A model generated the notes under the pieces. It saw only the letters and a program-made list of their open reading frames with translations, had not been told where the DNA came from and did no database searches. Shown piece after piece: positions 27,018 through 37,475 of a stretch of DNA of 64,000 bases (position 1 is the stretch's first letter; each line of letters opens with the position of its first letter). A program made the translations under genes and the position numbers. The DNA is from Azonexus sp. R2A61 (GTDB taxonomy: Bacteria; Pseudomonadota; Gammaproteobacteria; Burkholderiales; Rhodocyclaceae). The stretch lies in contig NZ_JACBFO010000001.1 of assembly GCF_021401135.1 (NCBI RefSeq), positions 62,001-126,000 on the forward strand, given 5' to 3'.

Positions 27018-30000
27018 TATGCGGCCTCCTTCTGTGCGGCAGCGGCCAACTCGGTGAGCGCCCGCTTGTACTCGTGCGGATAGACTTTGACGAACTTGTC
27101 GCGCCAGACATCCCAGTCGGCCAGAATTGTCCTGGCGATGGCGCTGCCGGTGTATTCGGCGTGACGGGTGACCAGATCCTTGAGCAGGACTTCGTCCGGC
27201 ATGTCACGGTGCATCGGCTCGCCAGACGGCTGACGCGCGGCCGGCAGGACTTTTTCCAGGGCGACCTGGGCCAGGTTGCAGCGATTCTTGAAGCTGCCAT
27301 CTTCATCCAGGACATAGGAAATGCCGCCCGACATGCCCGCCGCGAAGTTGCGGCCAGTCATACCGAGAACCACAACGGTACCTCCCGTCATGTATTCGCA
27401 ACCATGGTCGCCAACACCTTCGACCACTGCGGTGCCGCCCGAATTGCGCACACAGAAGCGCTCACCGCCAACACCGGCGAAGAAGGACTCACCTTCGGTC
27501 GCTCCGTACATGACGGTGTTGCCGGCGATGATGTTGTGCTGGGTGTCGCCGCGGAAATCAGGCGACGGCTTGATGATGATCCGCCCACCCGACAGGCCCT
27601 TGCCGACGTAGTCGTTGCCTTCACCAGTCAGTTCGAGCGTGATGCCGCGCGCCAGGAAAGCGCCGAAAGCCTGGCCGGCGGTACCGGTGAGTTTGACATG
27701 GATGGTGTCGTCCGGCAGACCGGCCTGGCCGTAGCGGCGGGCAACCTCACCGGACAACATCGTTCCACAGGTGCGATTGACGTTGATGATCTTCGTCTCG
27801 ACCTGAACCTTCTGCCCCTTTTCCAGTGCCGGACGAGCCGCTTCGATCAGTTTGTGATCAAGGGCCTTCTCCAGACCGTGGTCCTGACGATCGGTATGGA
27901 AACGCGACACATCGGCTGGCACGGCCGGCTGATGGAAGATCTTCGAGAAGTCGAGGCCCTTGGCCTTCCAGTGTTCGATACCAGCCCGCATGTCGAGCAG
28001 GTCGACACGACCGATCAGGTCGTCAAATTTGCGGATGCCCAGTTGCGCCATCAGTTCGCGAACTTCTTCGGCAACGAAGAAGAAATAATTCACGACATGC
28101 TCGGGTTGACCGGAGAAACGCTTGCGCAATTCGGGATCCTGGGTGGCAACACCGACCGGGCAGGTATTCAGATGGCACTTGCGCATCATGATGCAGCCTT
28201 CGACAACCAGCGGCGCCGTCGCAAATCCGAACTCATCGGCACCGAGCAAGGCACCGATGACGACATCGCGACCGGTCTTCATCTGACCATCAACCTGCAG
28301 GCGAATGCGCGAACGCAGACGATTGAGCACCAGCGTCTGCTGGGTTTCCGACAGGCCAAGCTCCCACGGCGTACCGGCGTGCTTGATCGACGACACCGGC
28401 GAGGCGCCGGTACCGCCATCGAAACCGGCGATCACGATGTGATCGGCCTTGGCCTTGGCAACACCCGCAGCGACCGTACCGACGCCGACTTCGGAAACCA
28501 GCTTGACCGAGATCGAAGCTTGCGAATTGGCATTCTTCAGATCGTGAATCAGCTGTGCCAGATCCTCAATCGAGTAGATGTCGTGGTGCGGCGGCGGCGA
28601 GATCAGGGTTACGCCCGGCACCGAGTGGCGCAGCTTACCGATGTACTCGGACACCTTGGTACCCGGCAGTTGACCACCTTCGCCTGGCTTTGCGCCTTGC
28701 GCCATCTTGATCTGGATCTGGTCTGCATTGACCAGATATTCCGTGGTGACGCCGAAACGGCCGGAGGCAACCTGCTTGATCGCGGAACGCAGCGAGTCGC
28801 CCTCCTTGAACTCGTAATCGCGTTCGATCCGGGATGCACCGATCACTTCCGACAACTTCTGACCAGCCTTCAACGGCTGGAAACGCTTGGCGTCTTCGCC
28901 ACCCTCGCCGGTGTTCGATTTGCCGCCGATACGATTCATTGCGATCGCCAGCGTCGTATGCGCCTCGGTCGAGATCGAGCCGAGCGACATGGCGCCAGTG
29001 GCAAAACGCTTGACGATCTCCTTGGCCGACTCGACTTCATCCAGCGGCACTGCGGCACCCGCCATGCGGAATTCGAACAACCCGCGCAGCGTCAGGTGAC
29101 GCCTGGATTGGTCGTTGATCAGCTTGGCGTATTCCTTGTAGGTGTCGTACTTGTTCGAACGTGTGGCATGCTGCAGCTTGGCGATCGAATCCGGCGTCCA
29201 CATATGCTCTTCGCCACGGATACGGAATGCGTATTCACCCCCGGCATCAAGCATGTTCGCCAGCACGGGATCCGCGGAGAAAGCTTGCTGGTGCAGGCGA
29301 ATGGCTTCCTCTGCCACCTCGAACACACCCAGCCCCTCGACATTGGAGGGGGTGCCGGTGAAATACTTCTCGACAAAGTCTTTCTTCAGGCCGATTGCCT
29401 CGAAAATCTGGGCCCCGGTGTAGGACATGTAGGTCGAAATACCCATTTTCGACATGACCTTGCACAAGCCCTTACCGATCGCCTTGATGAAATTCTTGGT
29501 GTATTTCTCGGATTTCTCGGCGTCACCCTTGGCCAGACTTTCAATCGTTTCGAGCGCCAGATAGGGATGCACTGCTTCGGCACCAAAACCACCGAGCAAG
29601 GCAAAGTGATGGACTTCACGCGCCGAACCGGTTTCAACGACAAGACCGGTCGAAGTACGCAAGCCCTTCCTGACCAGATGCTGATGAATCGCAGACGATG
29701 CCAGCAGCGCCGGAATCGCCACATGCTCGGCATCGACCTTGCGATCGGAGACGATCAGGATATTGGCGCCGGAGCGGACTGCATCCTCAGCGTCAGCTGC
29801 CAGGGATGCCAGGCGGGCCTCAATGCCCTTTTTACCCCAGGCAACCGGATAGCAGATATCCAACTCAAACGAGCGGAACTTGCCAGAAGTGTACTTCTCG
29901 ATGTTACGCAGCTTCTCGATTTCGGCACACGTCAGTACCGGCTGGGAAACCTCCAGGCGAATCGGCGGATTGATATCGCTGGTGTTCAGGAGATTCGGCT

Positions 30001-31657
30001 TGGGACCGATGAACGAGACCAGCGACATCACAAGTTCTTCACGAATCGGGTCAATCGGTGGATTGGTGACCTGTGCGAACAACTGCTTGAAATAGGTATA
30101 GAGCGTCTTGTTCTTGCTGGACAAGACAGGCAAAGCCGAATCGGTACCCATCGAGCCGGTCGCTTCCTCACCATTTGCGATCATCGGCTCCAGGATGACC
30201 TTGATGTCTTCCTGGGTAAAACCGAAAGCCTGCTGACGATCCAGCATTGAGGCCTGCGAAGCAATGCACTGTTCTTCACCAGACGGAACTTCGTCGAGCT
30301 TGATACGGATTTTCTCGATCCATTCGCGGTAAGGCTTGGCGTTTGCCAGCGAATCCTTCAGTTCCTTGTCATCAATGATGCGTCCCTGCTCCATGTCGAT
30401 CAGGAACATCTTGCCCGGCTGCAAACGCCACTTTTTGACGATCTTCTTCTCAGGAATCGGCAAAACCCCCGACTCGGAGGCCATGACCACCATGTCATCG
30501 TCGGTTACCAGATAGCGCGCCGGCCGCAAGCCATTGCGGTCCAGAGTAGCGCCAATCTGGCGCCCGTCGGTAAAGGCAACGGCAGCCGGACCATCCCACG
30601 GCTCCATCATGGCCGCATGATATTCGTAGAATGCGCGGCGATTCTCATCCATCAGCGCATGCTTCTCCCAAGCTTCCGGGATCATCAGCATGACGGCCTG
30701 GGCCAACGAGTAGCCGCCACCCATGACCAGCAGTTCCAACGCATTGTCAAAAGCCGCCGAATCGGATTGACCCGGATAATGTAAAGGCCAGACCTTGTTC
30801 AGATCATTTCCGAGAATCGGCGACGAGATTGCCTGTTCGCGAGCCTTGAACCAGTTGACGTTGCCACGCACGGTGTTGATTTCACCGTTGTGGGCAATAT
30901 AGCGGAACGGATGCGCAAGATCCCATGTCGGGAAAGTATTGGTCGAGAAACGCTGGTGCACAAGCGCCAACGCGGAAATCGTGCGCTTATCCTGAAGATC
31001 GCGGTAATAAACGCCGACCTGATCCGCCAAAAGCAGGCCCTTGTAGTTAACTGTCCGGGCAGAAAAGGAAGGAACATAAAATTCCTGACCGTGCTTGAGT
31101 TTCAACGACTTGATAGCATTCGCAGCCCGGCGGCGGATGATATAGAGCTTGCGCTCCAAGGCATCAGTCACGAAAACATCCGGCCCCCGGCCAACGAAAA
31201 CCTGGCGGATCACGGGCTCGGTAGCCCTGACCACTGGCGACATCGGCATATCGGGATTCACCGGAACATCGCGCCATCCCAGCAAGCGCTGCCCCTCGGC
31301 CTCAACCGAACGCTCGATTTCCTCCATGCACGCATGACGCGACGCCGCCTCTTGAGGCAGAAACACCATGCCAACACCGTATTCGCCAATCGGCGGCAAA
31401 TCGACGCCTTGTCTGGCCATTTCCTCACGATAAAGCTGATCCGGAATCTGAATCAGAATGCCCGCTCCATCTCCCTGCAGTGGGTCTGCCCCCACGGCAC
31501 CGCGGTGATCGATATTCTTGAGGATCAACAAGCCCTGTTCAACGATGCCATGGCTCTTCTGCCCCTTGACGTGGGCTACGAAGCCGACACCACAGGCATC
31601 GTGTTCATTAGCGGGGTCATACAACCCCTGGCGCTCAGGTACAGCTGATTCCATCAC
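27017..31657 (-). CDS. gltB: Glutamate synthase (NADPH) large subunit
   Basis: The large subunit hydrolyses glutamine and transfers the ammonia to 2-oxoglutarate, forming glutamate. At 1546 residues it has the normal length. The class II amidotransferase domain starts near the N-terminus, with the predicted nucleophile Cys22 in [14 protein letters not shown]; the residues before it are a propeptide. The central and FMN-binding synthase domains follow ([36 protein letters not shown]), then cysteines in [18 protein letters not shown] for the 3Fe-4S cluster, and the C-terminal beta-helix (GGRIIIKPS). A GTG at 31657 or the ATG at 31654 may be the start; AAGGA lies upstream of both. Confidence 0.97.
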   Translation of the reverse strand: MMESAVPERQGLYDPANEHDACGVGFVAHVKGQKSHGIVEQGLLILKNIDHRGAVGADPLQGDGAGILIQIPDQLYREEMARQGVDLPPIGEYGVGMVFLPQEAASRHACMEEIERSVEAEGQRLLGWRDVPVNPDMPMSPVVRATEPVIRQVFVGRGPDVFVTDALERKLYIIRRRAANAIKSLKLKHGQEFYVPSFSARTVNYKGLLLADQVGVYYRDLQDKRTISALALVHQRFSTNTFPTWDLAHPFRYIAHNGEINTVRGNVNWFKAREQAISSPILGNDLNKVWPLHYPGQSDSAAFDNALELLVMGGGYSLAQAVMLMIPEAWEKHALMDENRRAFYEYHAAMMEPWDGPAAVAFTDGRQIGATLDRNGLRPARYLVTDDDMVVMASESGVLPIPEKKIVKKWRLQPGKMFLIDMEQGRIIDDKELKDSLANAKPYREWIEKIRIKLDEVPSGEEQCIASQASMLDRQQAFGFTQEDIKVILEPMIANGEEATGSMGTDSALPVLSSKNKTLYTYFKQLFAQVTNPPIDPIREELVMSLVSFIGPKPNLLNTSDINPPIRLEVSQPVLTCAEIEKLRNIEKYTSGKFRSFELDICYPVAWGKKGIEARLASLAADAEDAVRSGANILIVSDRKVDAEHVAIPALLASSAIHQHLVRKGLRTSTGLVVETGSAREVHHFALLGGFGAEAVHPYLALETIESLAKGDAEKSEKYTKNFIKAIGKGLCKVMSKMGISTYMSYTGAQIFEAIGLKKDFVEKYFTGTPSNVEGLGVFEVAEEAIRLHQQAFSADPVLANMLDAGGEYAFRIRGEEHMWTPDSIAKLQHATRSNKYDTYKEYAKLINDQSRRHLTLRGLFEFRMAGAAVPLDEVESAKEIVKRFATGAMSLGSISTEAHTTLAIAMNRIGGKSNTGEGGEDAKRFQPLKAGQKLSEVIGASRIERDYEFKEGDSLRSAIKQVASGRFGVTTEYLVNADQIQIKMAQGAKPGEGGQLPGTKVSEYIGKLRHSVPGVTLISPPPHHDIYSIEDLAQLIHDLKNANSQASISVKLVSEVGVGTVAAGVAKAKADHIVIAGFDGGTGASPVSSIKHAGTPWELGLSETQQTLVLNRLRSRIRLQVDGQMKTGRDVVIGALLGADEFGFATAPLVVEGCIMMRKCHLNTCPVGVATQDPELRKRFSGQPEHVVNYFFFVAEEVRELMAQLGIRKFDDLIGRVDLLDMRAGIEHWKAKGLDFSKIFHQPAVPADVSRFHTDRQDHGLEKALDHKLIEAARPALEKGQKVQVETKIINVNRTCGTMLSGEVARRYGQAGLPDDTIHVKLTGTAGQAFGAFLARGITLELTGEGNDYVGKGLSGGRIIIKPSPDFRGDTQHNIIAGNTVMYGATEGESFFAGVGGERFCVRNSGGTAVVEGVGDHGCEYMTGGTVVVLGMTGRNFAAGMSGGISYVLDEDGSFKNRCNLAQVALEKVLPAARQPSGEPMHRDMPDEVLLKDLVTRHAEYTGSAIARTILADWDVWRDKFVKVYPHEYKRALTELAAAAQKEAA

Positions 31658-31736
31658 ACGCGTTCCTTCAAGATTAGCTTGGCCTGTTCATCGGCCAATG
31701 AGTTGGGCTGGCAAAACTCGCTCAGCCGGCACAAAA

Positions 31737-31766
31737 ATTAGAGGCAACCATAAATTTTACTGACAA
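31737..31766 (-). promoter_or_regulatory. Predicted sigma-70 promoter of gltBD
   Basis: On the minus strand TTGTCA and TCTAAT are separated by 18 bases, each one base from consensus. The predicted transcript would start about 70 bases before gltB. Confidence 0.55.
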
Positions 31767-31829
31767 GCCCCAATCGATTCAAGGTGCCACTAGACCTTCA
31801 CCCAGATCGCATCACCCCGACATCACCAG

Positions 31830-32927
31830 TCAGGTGCATCTTGCCTGTATAGCCGCACCGATCTGGGTTCCTGCTACTTCATCGGTCAACACCGCCTGAC
31901 CGATTGCCTTCAACAAAACCAATCGGAGTTTCCCGTCCTGGACCTTCTTGTCGTGACTCATGAGTTCCATGTATGCATCGACTCCACCAAGAGTTGGCGA
32001 TCTGACCGGCAAGCCAGCTTTCATGTACAAGGCTTCCACCCGAAGAAACGCTGCTCGATCCAGCCAACCCAACATAACGGACAATTCCGCAGCAATTAAC
32101 GTGCCCGCAGCAACAGCCTCACCATGCAACCACGTTCCATATCCCAAGCCTGCTTCAATGGCATGCCCGAAAGTATGGCCGAGGTTGAGGAGTGCCCGCT
32201 CACCTCTTTCGGTCTCATCCGCTTCAACCACCTCGGCTTTGTGTGCACATGAGCGAGTAACAGCCTCTATCAGCGCAGATTTATCTCGCACAAGCAAGCG
32301 TTGAATATTTTCTTCAAGCCAGCAAAAAAACGCGCTATCGCGGATCAATCCATACTTGATCACCTCCGCCAGCCCGGCCCTCAACTCACGATCGGGCAGG
32401 GTATCCAGGGTAGACACGTCAGCCAGCACGATTTTCGGCTGGTAGAACGCTCCGATCATATTTTTCCCTAACGGATGATTGATCGCCGTTTTTCCGCCCA
32501 CCGATGAATCAACTTGGGACAACAAAGTTGTGGGAATTTGGATGAATGGCATACCCCGCTGGTAACAAGCCGCTGCAAACCCCCCCATGTCACCGATTAC
32601 CCCTCCCCCTAAAGCTATCAACGTCGTACTTCTCTCGCAGTGCGACTGCAACAAGCCGTCAAATACGCTATTCAAAGTTTCCCAATTTTTATAAGCCTCA
32701 CCATCCGGCAGCACGATCGGCAATACAACGACTCCCTTGCTTGCCAACGCTTCGCTTAATTTTGCCAAATACAAAGGAGCTACCGTGCTATTGGTCACTA
32801 CTACTGTTCGCCCCCCTTTCAGGTAAGGGATAAGCAAGTCAGCTCTGTCGAGAACATCCCCAATATGGATTTCATACGAGCGAGCCCCCAACTGCACGCT
32901 CAAAATTCTATTCACGAATTCAGGCAT
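31830..32927 (-). CDS. aroB: 3-Dehydroquinate synthase
   Basis: AroB converts DAHP to 3-dehydroquinate in the shikimate pathway, using NAD and a metal ion. The 365-residue protein has the NAD-binding region [19 protein letters not shown], followed by [20 protein letters not shown]. Candidate metal ligands are Glu in [10 protein letters not shown], His in [11 protein letters not shown] and His in [10 protein letters not shown]. The ATG at 32927 overlaps aroK by 16 bases; a GTG at 32915 that overlaps the aroK stop (GTGA) is an alternative start. It forms an aroK-aroB pair after the pil cluster, a common order in proteobacteria. The 170 bases downstream hold only the gltB promoter and leader. 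Confidence 0.96.
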   Translation of the reverse strand: MPEFVNRILSVQLGARSYEIHIGDVLDRADLLIPYLKGGRTVVVTNSTVAPLYLAKLSEALASKGVVVLPIVLPDGEAYKNWETLNSVFDGLLQSHCERSTTLIALGGGVIGDMGGFAAACYQRGMPFIQIPTTLLSQVDSSVGGKTAINHPLGKNMIGAFYQPKIVLADVSTLDTLPDRELRAGLAEVIKYGLIRDSAFFCWLEENIQRLLVRDKSALIEAVTRSCAHKAEVVEADETERGERALLNLGHTFGHAIEAGLGYGTWLHGEAVAAGTLIAAELSVMLGWLDRAAFLRVEALYMKAGLPVRSPTLGGVDAYMELMSHDKKVQDGKLRLVLLKAIGQAVLTDEVAGTQIGAAIQARCT

Positions 32928-33442
32928 TTTCGTTCAAATTCCTTTTGAAGATACTGGACGATCCCCGAGGCCACCAATCGCGACCCGTCAACTACGAGAT
33001 GAGCCGCATCTCGATATAAAGGATCTCTTGCTGCGTAGAGCTCCTCAAGCTTTGACAATGGATTCTCGACCTGAAGCAAGGGACGATTACGATCATTCTT
33101 GGTCCGCTGAAAAAGAAGTACCGGTGGCACATTCAGGTATACGACCCAACCGGTCTGCTTCATGCACTCTCGCGTTTCCGCACTTAGCACCGCACCGCCC
33201 CCGGTTGCCAGCACCACGCCGTCCAACAGAGACAATTCTGCGATGGTTTGTGCCTCACGCTTGCGGAAACCGTCCTCACCCTCAATCTCAAAAATTGTGG
33301 GAATTGGTACGCCTGTTCGTTCGACAATTTCATGATCGGAATCAAGGAACTGACGTCCAAGGCGTTTCGCCAACTGGCGACCGACAGTTGTTTTCCCGGC
33401 CCCCATGAGCCCGACCAGATAGATGTTTGTTTGTTTGTTCAC
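32912..33442 (-). CDS. aroK: Shikimate kinase
   Basis: AroK phosphorylates shikimate with ATP. With the GTG at 33442 as start the protein has 176 residues and begins just before [16 protein letters not shown], which contains the P-loop. Further landmarks are [13 protein letters not shown] (shikimate-binding Asp), the GEDGFRKRE loop, LATGGGAV and the lid NDRNRPLL. An upstream in-frame GTG at 33475 was rejected because it sits inside the terminator hairpin's T run. The ribosome site is weak. It is coupled to aroB by overlap. An intrinsic terminator separates it from pilQ. Confidence 0.94.
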   Translation of the reverse strand: MNKQTNIYLVGLMGAGKTTVGRQLAKRLGRQFLDSDHEIVERTGVPIPTIFEIEGEDGFRKREAQTIAELSLLDGVVLATGGGAVLSAETRECMKQTGWVVYLNVPPVLLFQRTKNDRNRPLLQVENPLSKLEELYAARDPLYRDAAHLVVDGSRLVASGIVQYLQKEFERKCLNS

Positions 33443-33475
33443 GTTACGGATTCTATCCGAGGTCGCTTGAGGCAC

Positions 33476-33502
33476 AAAAAAAGGCCCCTTAGGGCCTTTT
33501 TT
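33476..33502. terminator. Intrinsic terminator between pilQ and aroK
   Basis: A-rich tract, GGCCC/GGGCC stem extended by A-T pairs (AAAAAAAGGCCC, loop CTTA, GGGCCTTTTTT). It can work in both directions. On the minus strand it follows the pilQ stop by about 17 bases and ends about 33 bases before the aroK start. Confidence 0.88.
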
Positions 33503-33518
33503 GTAGCCACAACACTGA

Positions 33519-35714
33519 TCAGTTAAGGCTCATCTTGTCTGAAACGATTCTCGGGGTGATGAACACAAGGAGTTCTCGCCTAGTTCCCTTGTCATTCTTA
33601 TACTTGAACAACCAACCGAGCCCCGGGATATCTCCAAGCAAAGGGACCTTTTCCACCGAGCTCTGTGTATCGGTGATAAATACGCCACCGATCACGACCG
33701 TTCCGCCGTTATCTACTACGACATTCGTATCAACAACAGAGCTCTTAATTGGAGGATTGGCATATCCACTCAAGACTACGGCCTTGGTCCAATCGGCCTC
33801 CTCTTTTTTAACAACAAGATTCATGCGGACCGTTCCCTCAGGCGTTATTTGGGGTGTCACCTTCAGAGAAAGTTTGGCAGGCTTGAAGCTGACTGTTGCC
33901 GTTGAAGTCCCCCCGCTACTCTGGATAGTCACATAAGGAATTTCTGTACCATCCTCGATTGTTGCCTCGACATTATTCGCTGTGATTACGCGTGGGCTTG
34001 AGACAATTTTCCCAAGCCCATCGGTTTCCAGAGCTGCAAGCTCAAGATTGAGAATTCTTGTAATTGATGCATTGAAAAGAGACAAAGCAAGAGTACCGCC
34101 GGTCGATGGTGTTGGTAAATTGACACCAAACATAGGGTTCTGAACCAAAGTTGCCGGTGTAGTCGTCGTACCACTGGTAACTGCCGGGGTCATTTTCCCA
34201 CCGGCAAGGTAGGCCCCCGAGGCTCCCAGCTCCACCGGTTTCGAGTTAATTAGACCGATTTTCGCCCCTAGGGCGCGATTAAAGCTATCCTGAGCCTCAA
34301 CCACACGAGCCTCAATCAAAACCTGACGTGCCCCGATATCAATCGTTTTGATAAAGGTACGGATTTCTTCCAACTTTGAGGGTATATCACTGACAAATAA
34401 TATATTTGATTGAGGATCAGCAACAGCACTCCCTCGCTTACTCAGGATACGCTGACTTGACATGCTGCTGCCTTGAGCGGAATTAAGACTCGCCATCAAC
34501 TGAGGAGTAAGCGTCATTCCAGGAGGCACCCCCATCAGCAGTTTTTGAATATCTCCGGATTTCTGATAATTGAGCAAAAACTGCTCCGTCACCAGAGGCT
34601 CCAATTCACTTATCTGCTGCCTAGCTTCGAAATCCAATTTTTCTCGCGTTGCTATTTCATCTCGTGGAGCAATCATCAGAATATTGCCCTTTTTTCGCAT
34701 GTCCAAACCCTTCTGCTGAAAGATGATGTCGATCACCTGGTCAGCAGGTACGTCCTTGAGAACAAGCGTTGTCGTACCGGTAACCGTTTCGCTGATTACC
34801 GCATTGAGGCCGAGTTCCTCCGCCATCAAGCGCAATAGCGCTCTCACATCACCATTCTGGTAATTGATGCTGACTCTTGGCCCTTGATAACCGACTTTTG
34901 TTCCTTGAACCAGCTTATTGGGATCTTCCACGACTTTTTTGACTTCTACGACAAATTGGTTGTCGCTTTGGTACGCGTTATGCTCCCACAATCCCTTTGG
35001 CGAGATAATCATTCGTACGTTATCGCCCATCGAACGAGTTTCGACCGATGTCACCGGGGTTGCAAAGTCTGTAACATCAAGCTTACGACGCAAGTGTTCA
35101 GGCACGGATGTCTTTGCGAAATCCACGATCAGGCTGGAGCCTTGCTGACGGATGTCAATGCCCGTTCCTGAATCACTTAAATCAACGACAACTCGCCCCT
35201 CGCCGTCCTTACCCCGACGAAACACGACATCGCGCATTGCGTGCTTACTGCCAATCAGGCTTTCCTCCGCAAAACGGACCGAACGCTCGGCAGAGGTATC
35301 GGCCAAACGTTGCACGGGAGTGAGGATGATGTAGAGAGAATTTCCATCGATTCTCGTCTTATAGTTCAAATTTCTTACAAGATTCAAAACAACTCTAGTA
35401 CGGTCAGATACCTGAACGATGTTCACACTCCGCAGGTCTCCTTGGTTCAACACCTCCGTTGTCCTGCCAAGACCGTTGGATGTGGCAGGAAAATCGAATG
35501 CTATTTTCGCCGGTTGAGAAACCGAAAATCCTGCAGGTGGTTGCACCAGTGGTGATTTCAAATCGAGTTTCAGTGCGACTTCATTACCCTGCTGAGCAAC
35601 ATTGATTGCCTCAATGACATTTGTCGCCTCGGCGGCAGAAACGAGGTCGGGCTTCATCAACCCAGCGGTAACAATCACCGCGAAAGAAAAACCTAGTACG
35701 TTAAGCATCCTCAT
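33519..35714 (-). CDS. pilQ: Type IV pilus secretin PilQ
   Basis: PilQ forms the outer-membrane ring through which the pilus passes. The 731-residue protein has a signal peptide (about 1-27, ending VSAAEA). Two AMIN domains that bind peptidoglycan follow (about 35-130 and 145-250). A secretin N domain (VSINYQNGDVRALLRLMAEELG) and N1 domain come next, and then the secretin core (about 480-730) with VEATIEDGTEIPY and VPLLGDIPGLGWLFK. The gene overlaps pilP by four bases (ATGA), and a terminator follows. The region is clearly less G+C-rich than the first part of the window. All parts look intact. Confidence 0.96.
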   Translation of the reverse strand: MRMLNVLGFSFAVIVTAGLMKPDLVSAAEATNVIEAINVAQQGNEVALKLDLKSPLVQPPAGFSVSQPAKIAFDFPATSNGLGRTTEVLNQGDLRSVNIVQVSDRTRVVLNLVRNLNYKTRIDGNSLYIILTPVQRLADTSAERSVRFAEESLIGSKHAMRDVVFRRGKDGEGRVVVDLSDSGTGIDIRQQGSSLIVDFAKTSVPEHLRRKLDVTDFATPVTSVETRSMGDNVRMIISPKGLWEHNAYQSDNQFVVEVKKVVEDPNKLVQGTKVGYQGPRVSINYQNGDVRALLRLMAEELGLNAVISETVTGTTTLVLKDVPADQVIDIIFQQKGLDMRKKGNILMIAPRDEIATREKLDFEARQQISELEPLVTEQFLLNYQKSGDIQKLLMGVPPGMTLTPQLMASLNSAQGSSMSSQRILSKRGSAVADPQSNILFVSDIPSKLEEIRTFIKTIDIGARQVLIEARVVEAQDSFNRALGAKIGLINSKPVELGASGAYLAGGKMTPAVTSGTTTTPATLVQNPMFGVNLPTPSTGGTLALSLFNASITRILNLELAALETDGLGKIVSSPRVITANNVEATIEDGTEIPYVTIQSSGGTSTATVSFKPAKLSLKVTPQITPEGTVRMNLVVKKEEADWTKAVVLSGYANPPIKSSVVDTNVVVDNGGTVVIGGVFITDTQSSVEKVPLLGDIPGLGWLFKYKNDKGTRRELLVFITPRIVSDKMSLN

Positions 35715-36259
35715 TTGCTGCTCCCCTCGCTGCTTTGAAGATAAAGCGAGCTTTGACGCTCACTCCAATCACCCGCCGAGTCCTGAATCAATTCCCTTAT
35801 CTTCACTTCGCTTTCGGAAATCTCAGTAACCATTCCAAAATCCAGACCTATGTACTCACCAACCCGCACCTGCTTCACCTTATTTTCTTCATATTGAATT
35901 ACGGCGATAGGGCGCTTGTTTATAACCATCTGCCCGATCATTTTCAGTGACTCAAGCGGATATTTTTCCAAAACACTATTTCTCAATTCTCTGGCTTCAA
36001 AATCCGGCTGAAAAGCGCCACCGCCTCTTCCATCTTTTCTGAATTTCGAATCCGGTTCCAACTTGCTTGCCCTGAACGGATCGACCATGGCTTCAACTTC
36101 GTAAGGCACGGCTTCATAAGGCTTGATTTCTGGCAGCGGAGGCACTCTTCCTCGCAAATCCTTGGAGTTTTCCTCCATCCATTGGCGCAGCTCCGCATGA
36201 TCACCCGCCGAACATCCCGCAAGGAGCAACATGACACCGATTACTACCCAGGGCTTCAC
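35711..36259 (-). CDS. pilP: Type IV pilus assembly lipoprotein PilP
   Basis: PilP links the inner-membrane PilNO complex to the PilQ secretin. The 182-residue protein has a lipoprotein signal peptide with lipobox LLLAGCSAG, so Cys16 is the predicted lipid anchor. A flexible proline-rich region follows (about 35-80), then the compact beta domain (about 90-170, LESLKMIGQMVINKRPIAVI and GLDFGMVTEISESEVKI) that binds PilQ. It overlaps both neighbours by four bases, as expected for a single transcript with coupled translation. Confidence 0.94.
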   Translation of the reverse strand: MKPWVVIGVMLLLAGCSAGDHAELRQWMEENSKDLRGRVPPLPEIKPYEAVPYEVEAMVDPFRASKLEPDSKFRKDGRGGGAFQPDFEARELRNSVLEKYPLESLKMIGQMVINKRPIAVIQYEENKVKQVRVGEYIGLDFGMVTEISESEVKIRELIQDSAGDWSERQSSLYLQSSEGSSK

Positions 36260-36918
36260 TTTTTACCCCCCTGCGCCGCTCGTTTTTGCTCAGCCATCTC
36301 ATTCTCGTCCAAATACCTGAAGGTCTTGATAGTTGCATCCAGCACCAGTCCGCCTTCCTTGGTAGGTGACAAGCCCACATTGTTCAACGTGACAATTCTC
36401 GGGAGTTTCGCGATATCCGCAGCAAAAGCCCCAAAATCATGGTAGTTTCCATTGATTTTTACGGTTACCGGCAACTCCGCATAAAAATCCCTGATCTGTT
36501 CCCCACCGGGTCGGAACAACTCGAACTGCAGCCCCCTGCCAAGACCAGCCTGATTTACTTCTATCAGCAGAGCCTCAACCTCTGATTTGTTCGGCAATTG
36601 TTTAAGCAACGCGCCAAAAGAACGATCAATTTCCGCTAACTGCTGCGTATAGAGATCAAGATTAACGGCTTGAGCTTTCTTATCCAGATATTGCTGTTTG
36701 AGCGCGACCTCTTCTTGTTCCTTAGCTTCGAGTATCGCTAGTTGGTCATTCAGAACAAACCACCAACCCGCCACTAAAAGCACAAAAAAGAAACCAAGCA
36801 AAACGGCTATCTTCGGCCCCGGAGGCCAAGCTCCTGGATCGTTAGGGTTTAGATAGCGAAAATCGTCCAAAAGCTTCTGAAAATCAACATCCGGCAGCGA
36901 TACAGTCTTGGCTTTCAC
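36256..36918 (-). CDS. pilO: Type IV pilus inner-membrane protein PilO
   Basis: PilO pairs with PilN in the inner-membrane alignment complex. The 220-residue protein has a cytoplasmic N-terminus with FQKLLDDFRYLNPNDPGAWP, one membrane segment (about 33-53, IAVLLGFFFVLLVAGWWFV), a periplasmic coiled coil (about 55-100) and a ferredoxin-like C-terminal domain (about 110-205, KSEVEALLIEVNQAG and LPVTVKINGNYHDFGAF). Overlaps with pilN and pilP are four bases each. Length and order match the family. Confidence 0.94.
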   Translation of the reverse strand: MKAKTVSLPDVDFQKLLDDFRYLNPNDPGAWPPGPKIAVLLGFFFVLLVAGWWFVLNDQLAILEAKEQEEVALKQQYLDKKAQAVNLDLYTQQLAEIDRSFGALLKQLPNKSEVEALLIEVNQAGLGRGLQFELFRPGGEQIRDFYAELPVTVKINGNYHDFGAFAADIAKLPRIVTLNNVGLSPTKEGGLVLDATIKTFRYLDENEMAEQKRAAQGGKK

Positions 36919-37475
36919 TTCCCATCCCCTTCATTAATGCGGGTTAGCGAAAACTCCATGCCAAACTCGTTTGCTCGACGCCCATTCAAAACAACCGCCT
37001 TCGATTCAATCAACCGAGGCGACTCAAGCCACGGAGAACCTTCGATGTTTCTCATCAGCGCCGAAATACGGGCATTCGATTGTGCGTATCCAACAATGTT
37101 GATTCTCAAACCATCCTGTTTCAACGATTTCAGATAAACACCATCGGGAACCTGCTTGACTAATTCGCTCAACAAATAGACCGTCTCCCCCCGATCTCTT
37201 TGAAGATCTTCGATCACCTGCTTACGCGCCAAAAGTGCTTTCGTCTGTTCTTTCAGTCGTTTGATCTGATCAAGCTCCTTGTCAAGAACAGCGATTTCCT
37301 GCTTGAGGAAAGCGTTACGATCTTCTTGGGACTGGATAGCGGCATCGATAAAGGTGTAGATCGCATAAACCACCAAGACACCCAAGATGCAAATCAGTCC
37401 AGCCAGCACATAAAATTGTTCGCGGCGGGCTTTTCTAGCCTCTTCCCGATGTGGCAGTAGGTTGATTCGAATCAT
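36915..37475 (-). CDS. pilN: Type IV pilus inner-membrane protein PilN
   Basis: PilN connects cytoplasmic PilM to PilO. The 186-residue protein begins MIRINLLPHREEARKARR; the INLLP motif is the segment that docks into PilM. One membrane segment follows (about 24-46), then a periplasmic coiled coil (about 50-100) and a small C-terminal domain (VPDGVYLKSLKQDGLRI). It overlaps pilM and pilO by four bases each. The assignment is secure from the motif and gene order. Confidence 0.95.
   Translation of the reverse strand: MIRINLLPHREEARKARREQFYVLAGLICILGVLVVYAIYTFIDAAIQSQEDRNAFLKQEIAVLDKELDQIKRLKEQTKALLARKQVIEDLQRDRGETVYLLSELVKQVPDGVYLKSLKQDGLRINIVGYAQSNARISALMRNIEGSPWLESPRLIESKAVVLNGRRANEFGMEFSLTRINEGDGK

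Noticed and set aside
27074..30250. Long + strand open frame inside gltB
   Set aside because: Antisense to gltB, whose domains are complete; composition fits a mirror of gltB codon usage.
33443..33475. Upstream GTG start for aroK
   Set aside because: The GTG at 33475 is inside the T run of the pilQ terminator and lacks a ribosome site; the GTG at 33442 is close to the conserved N-terminus.
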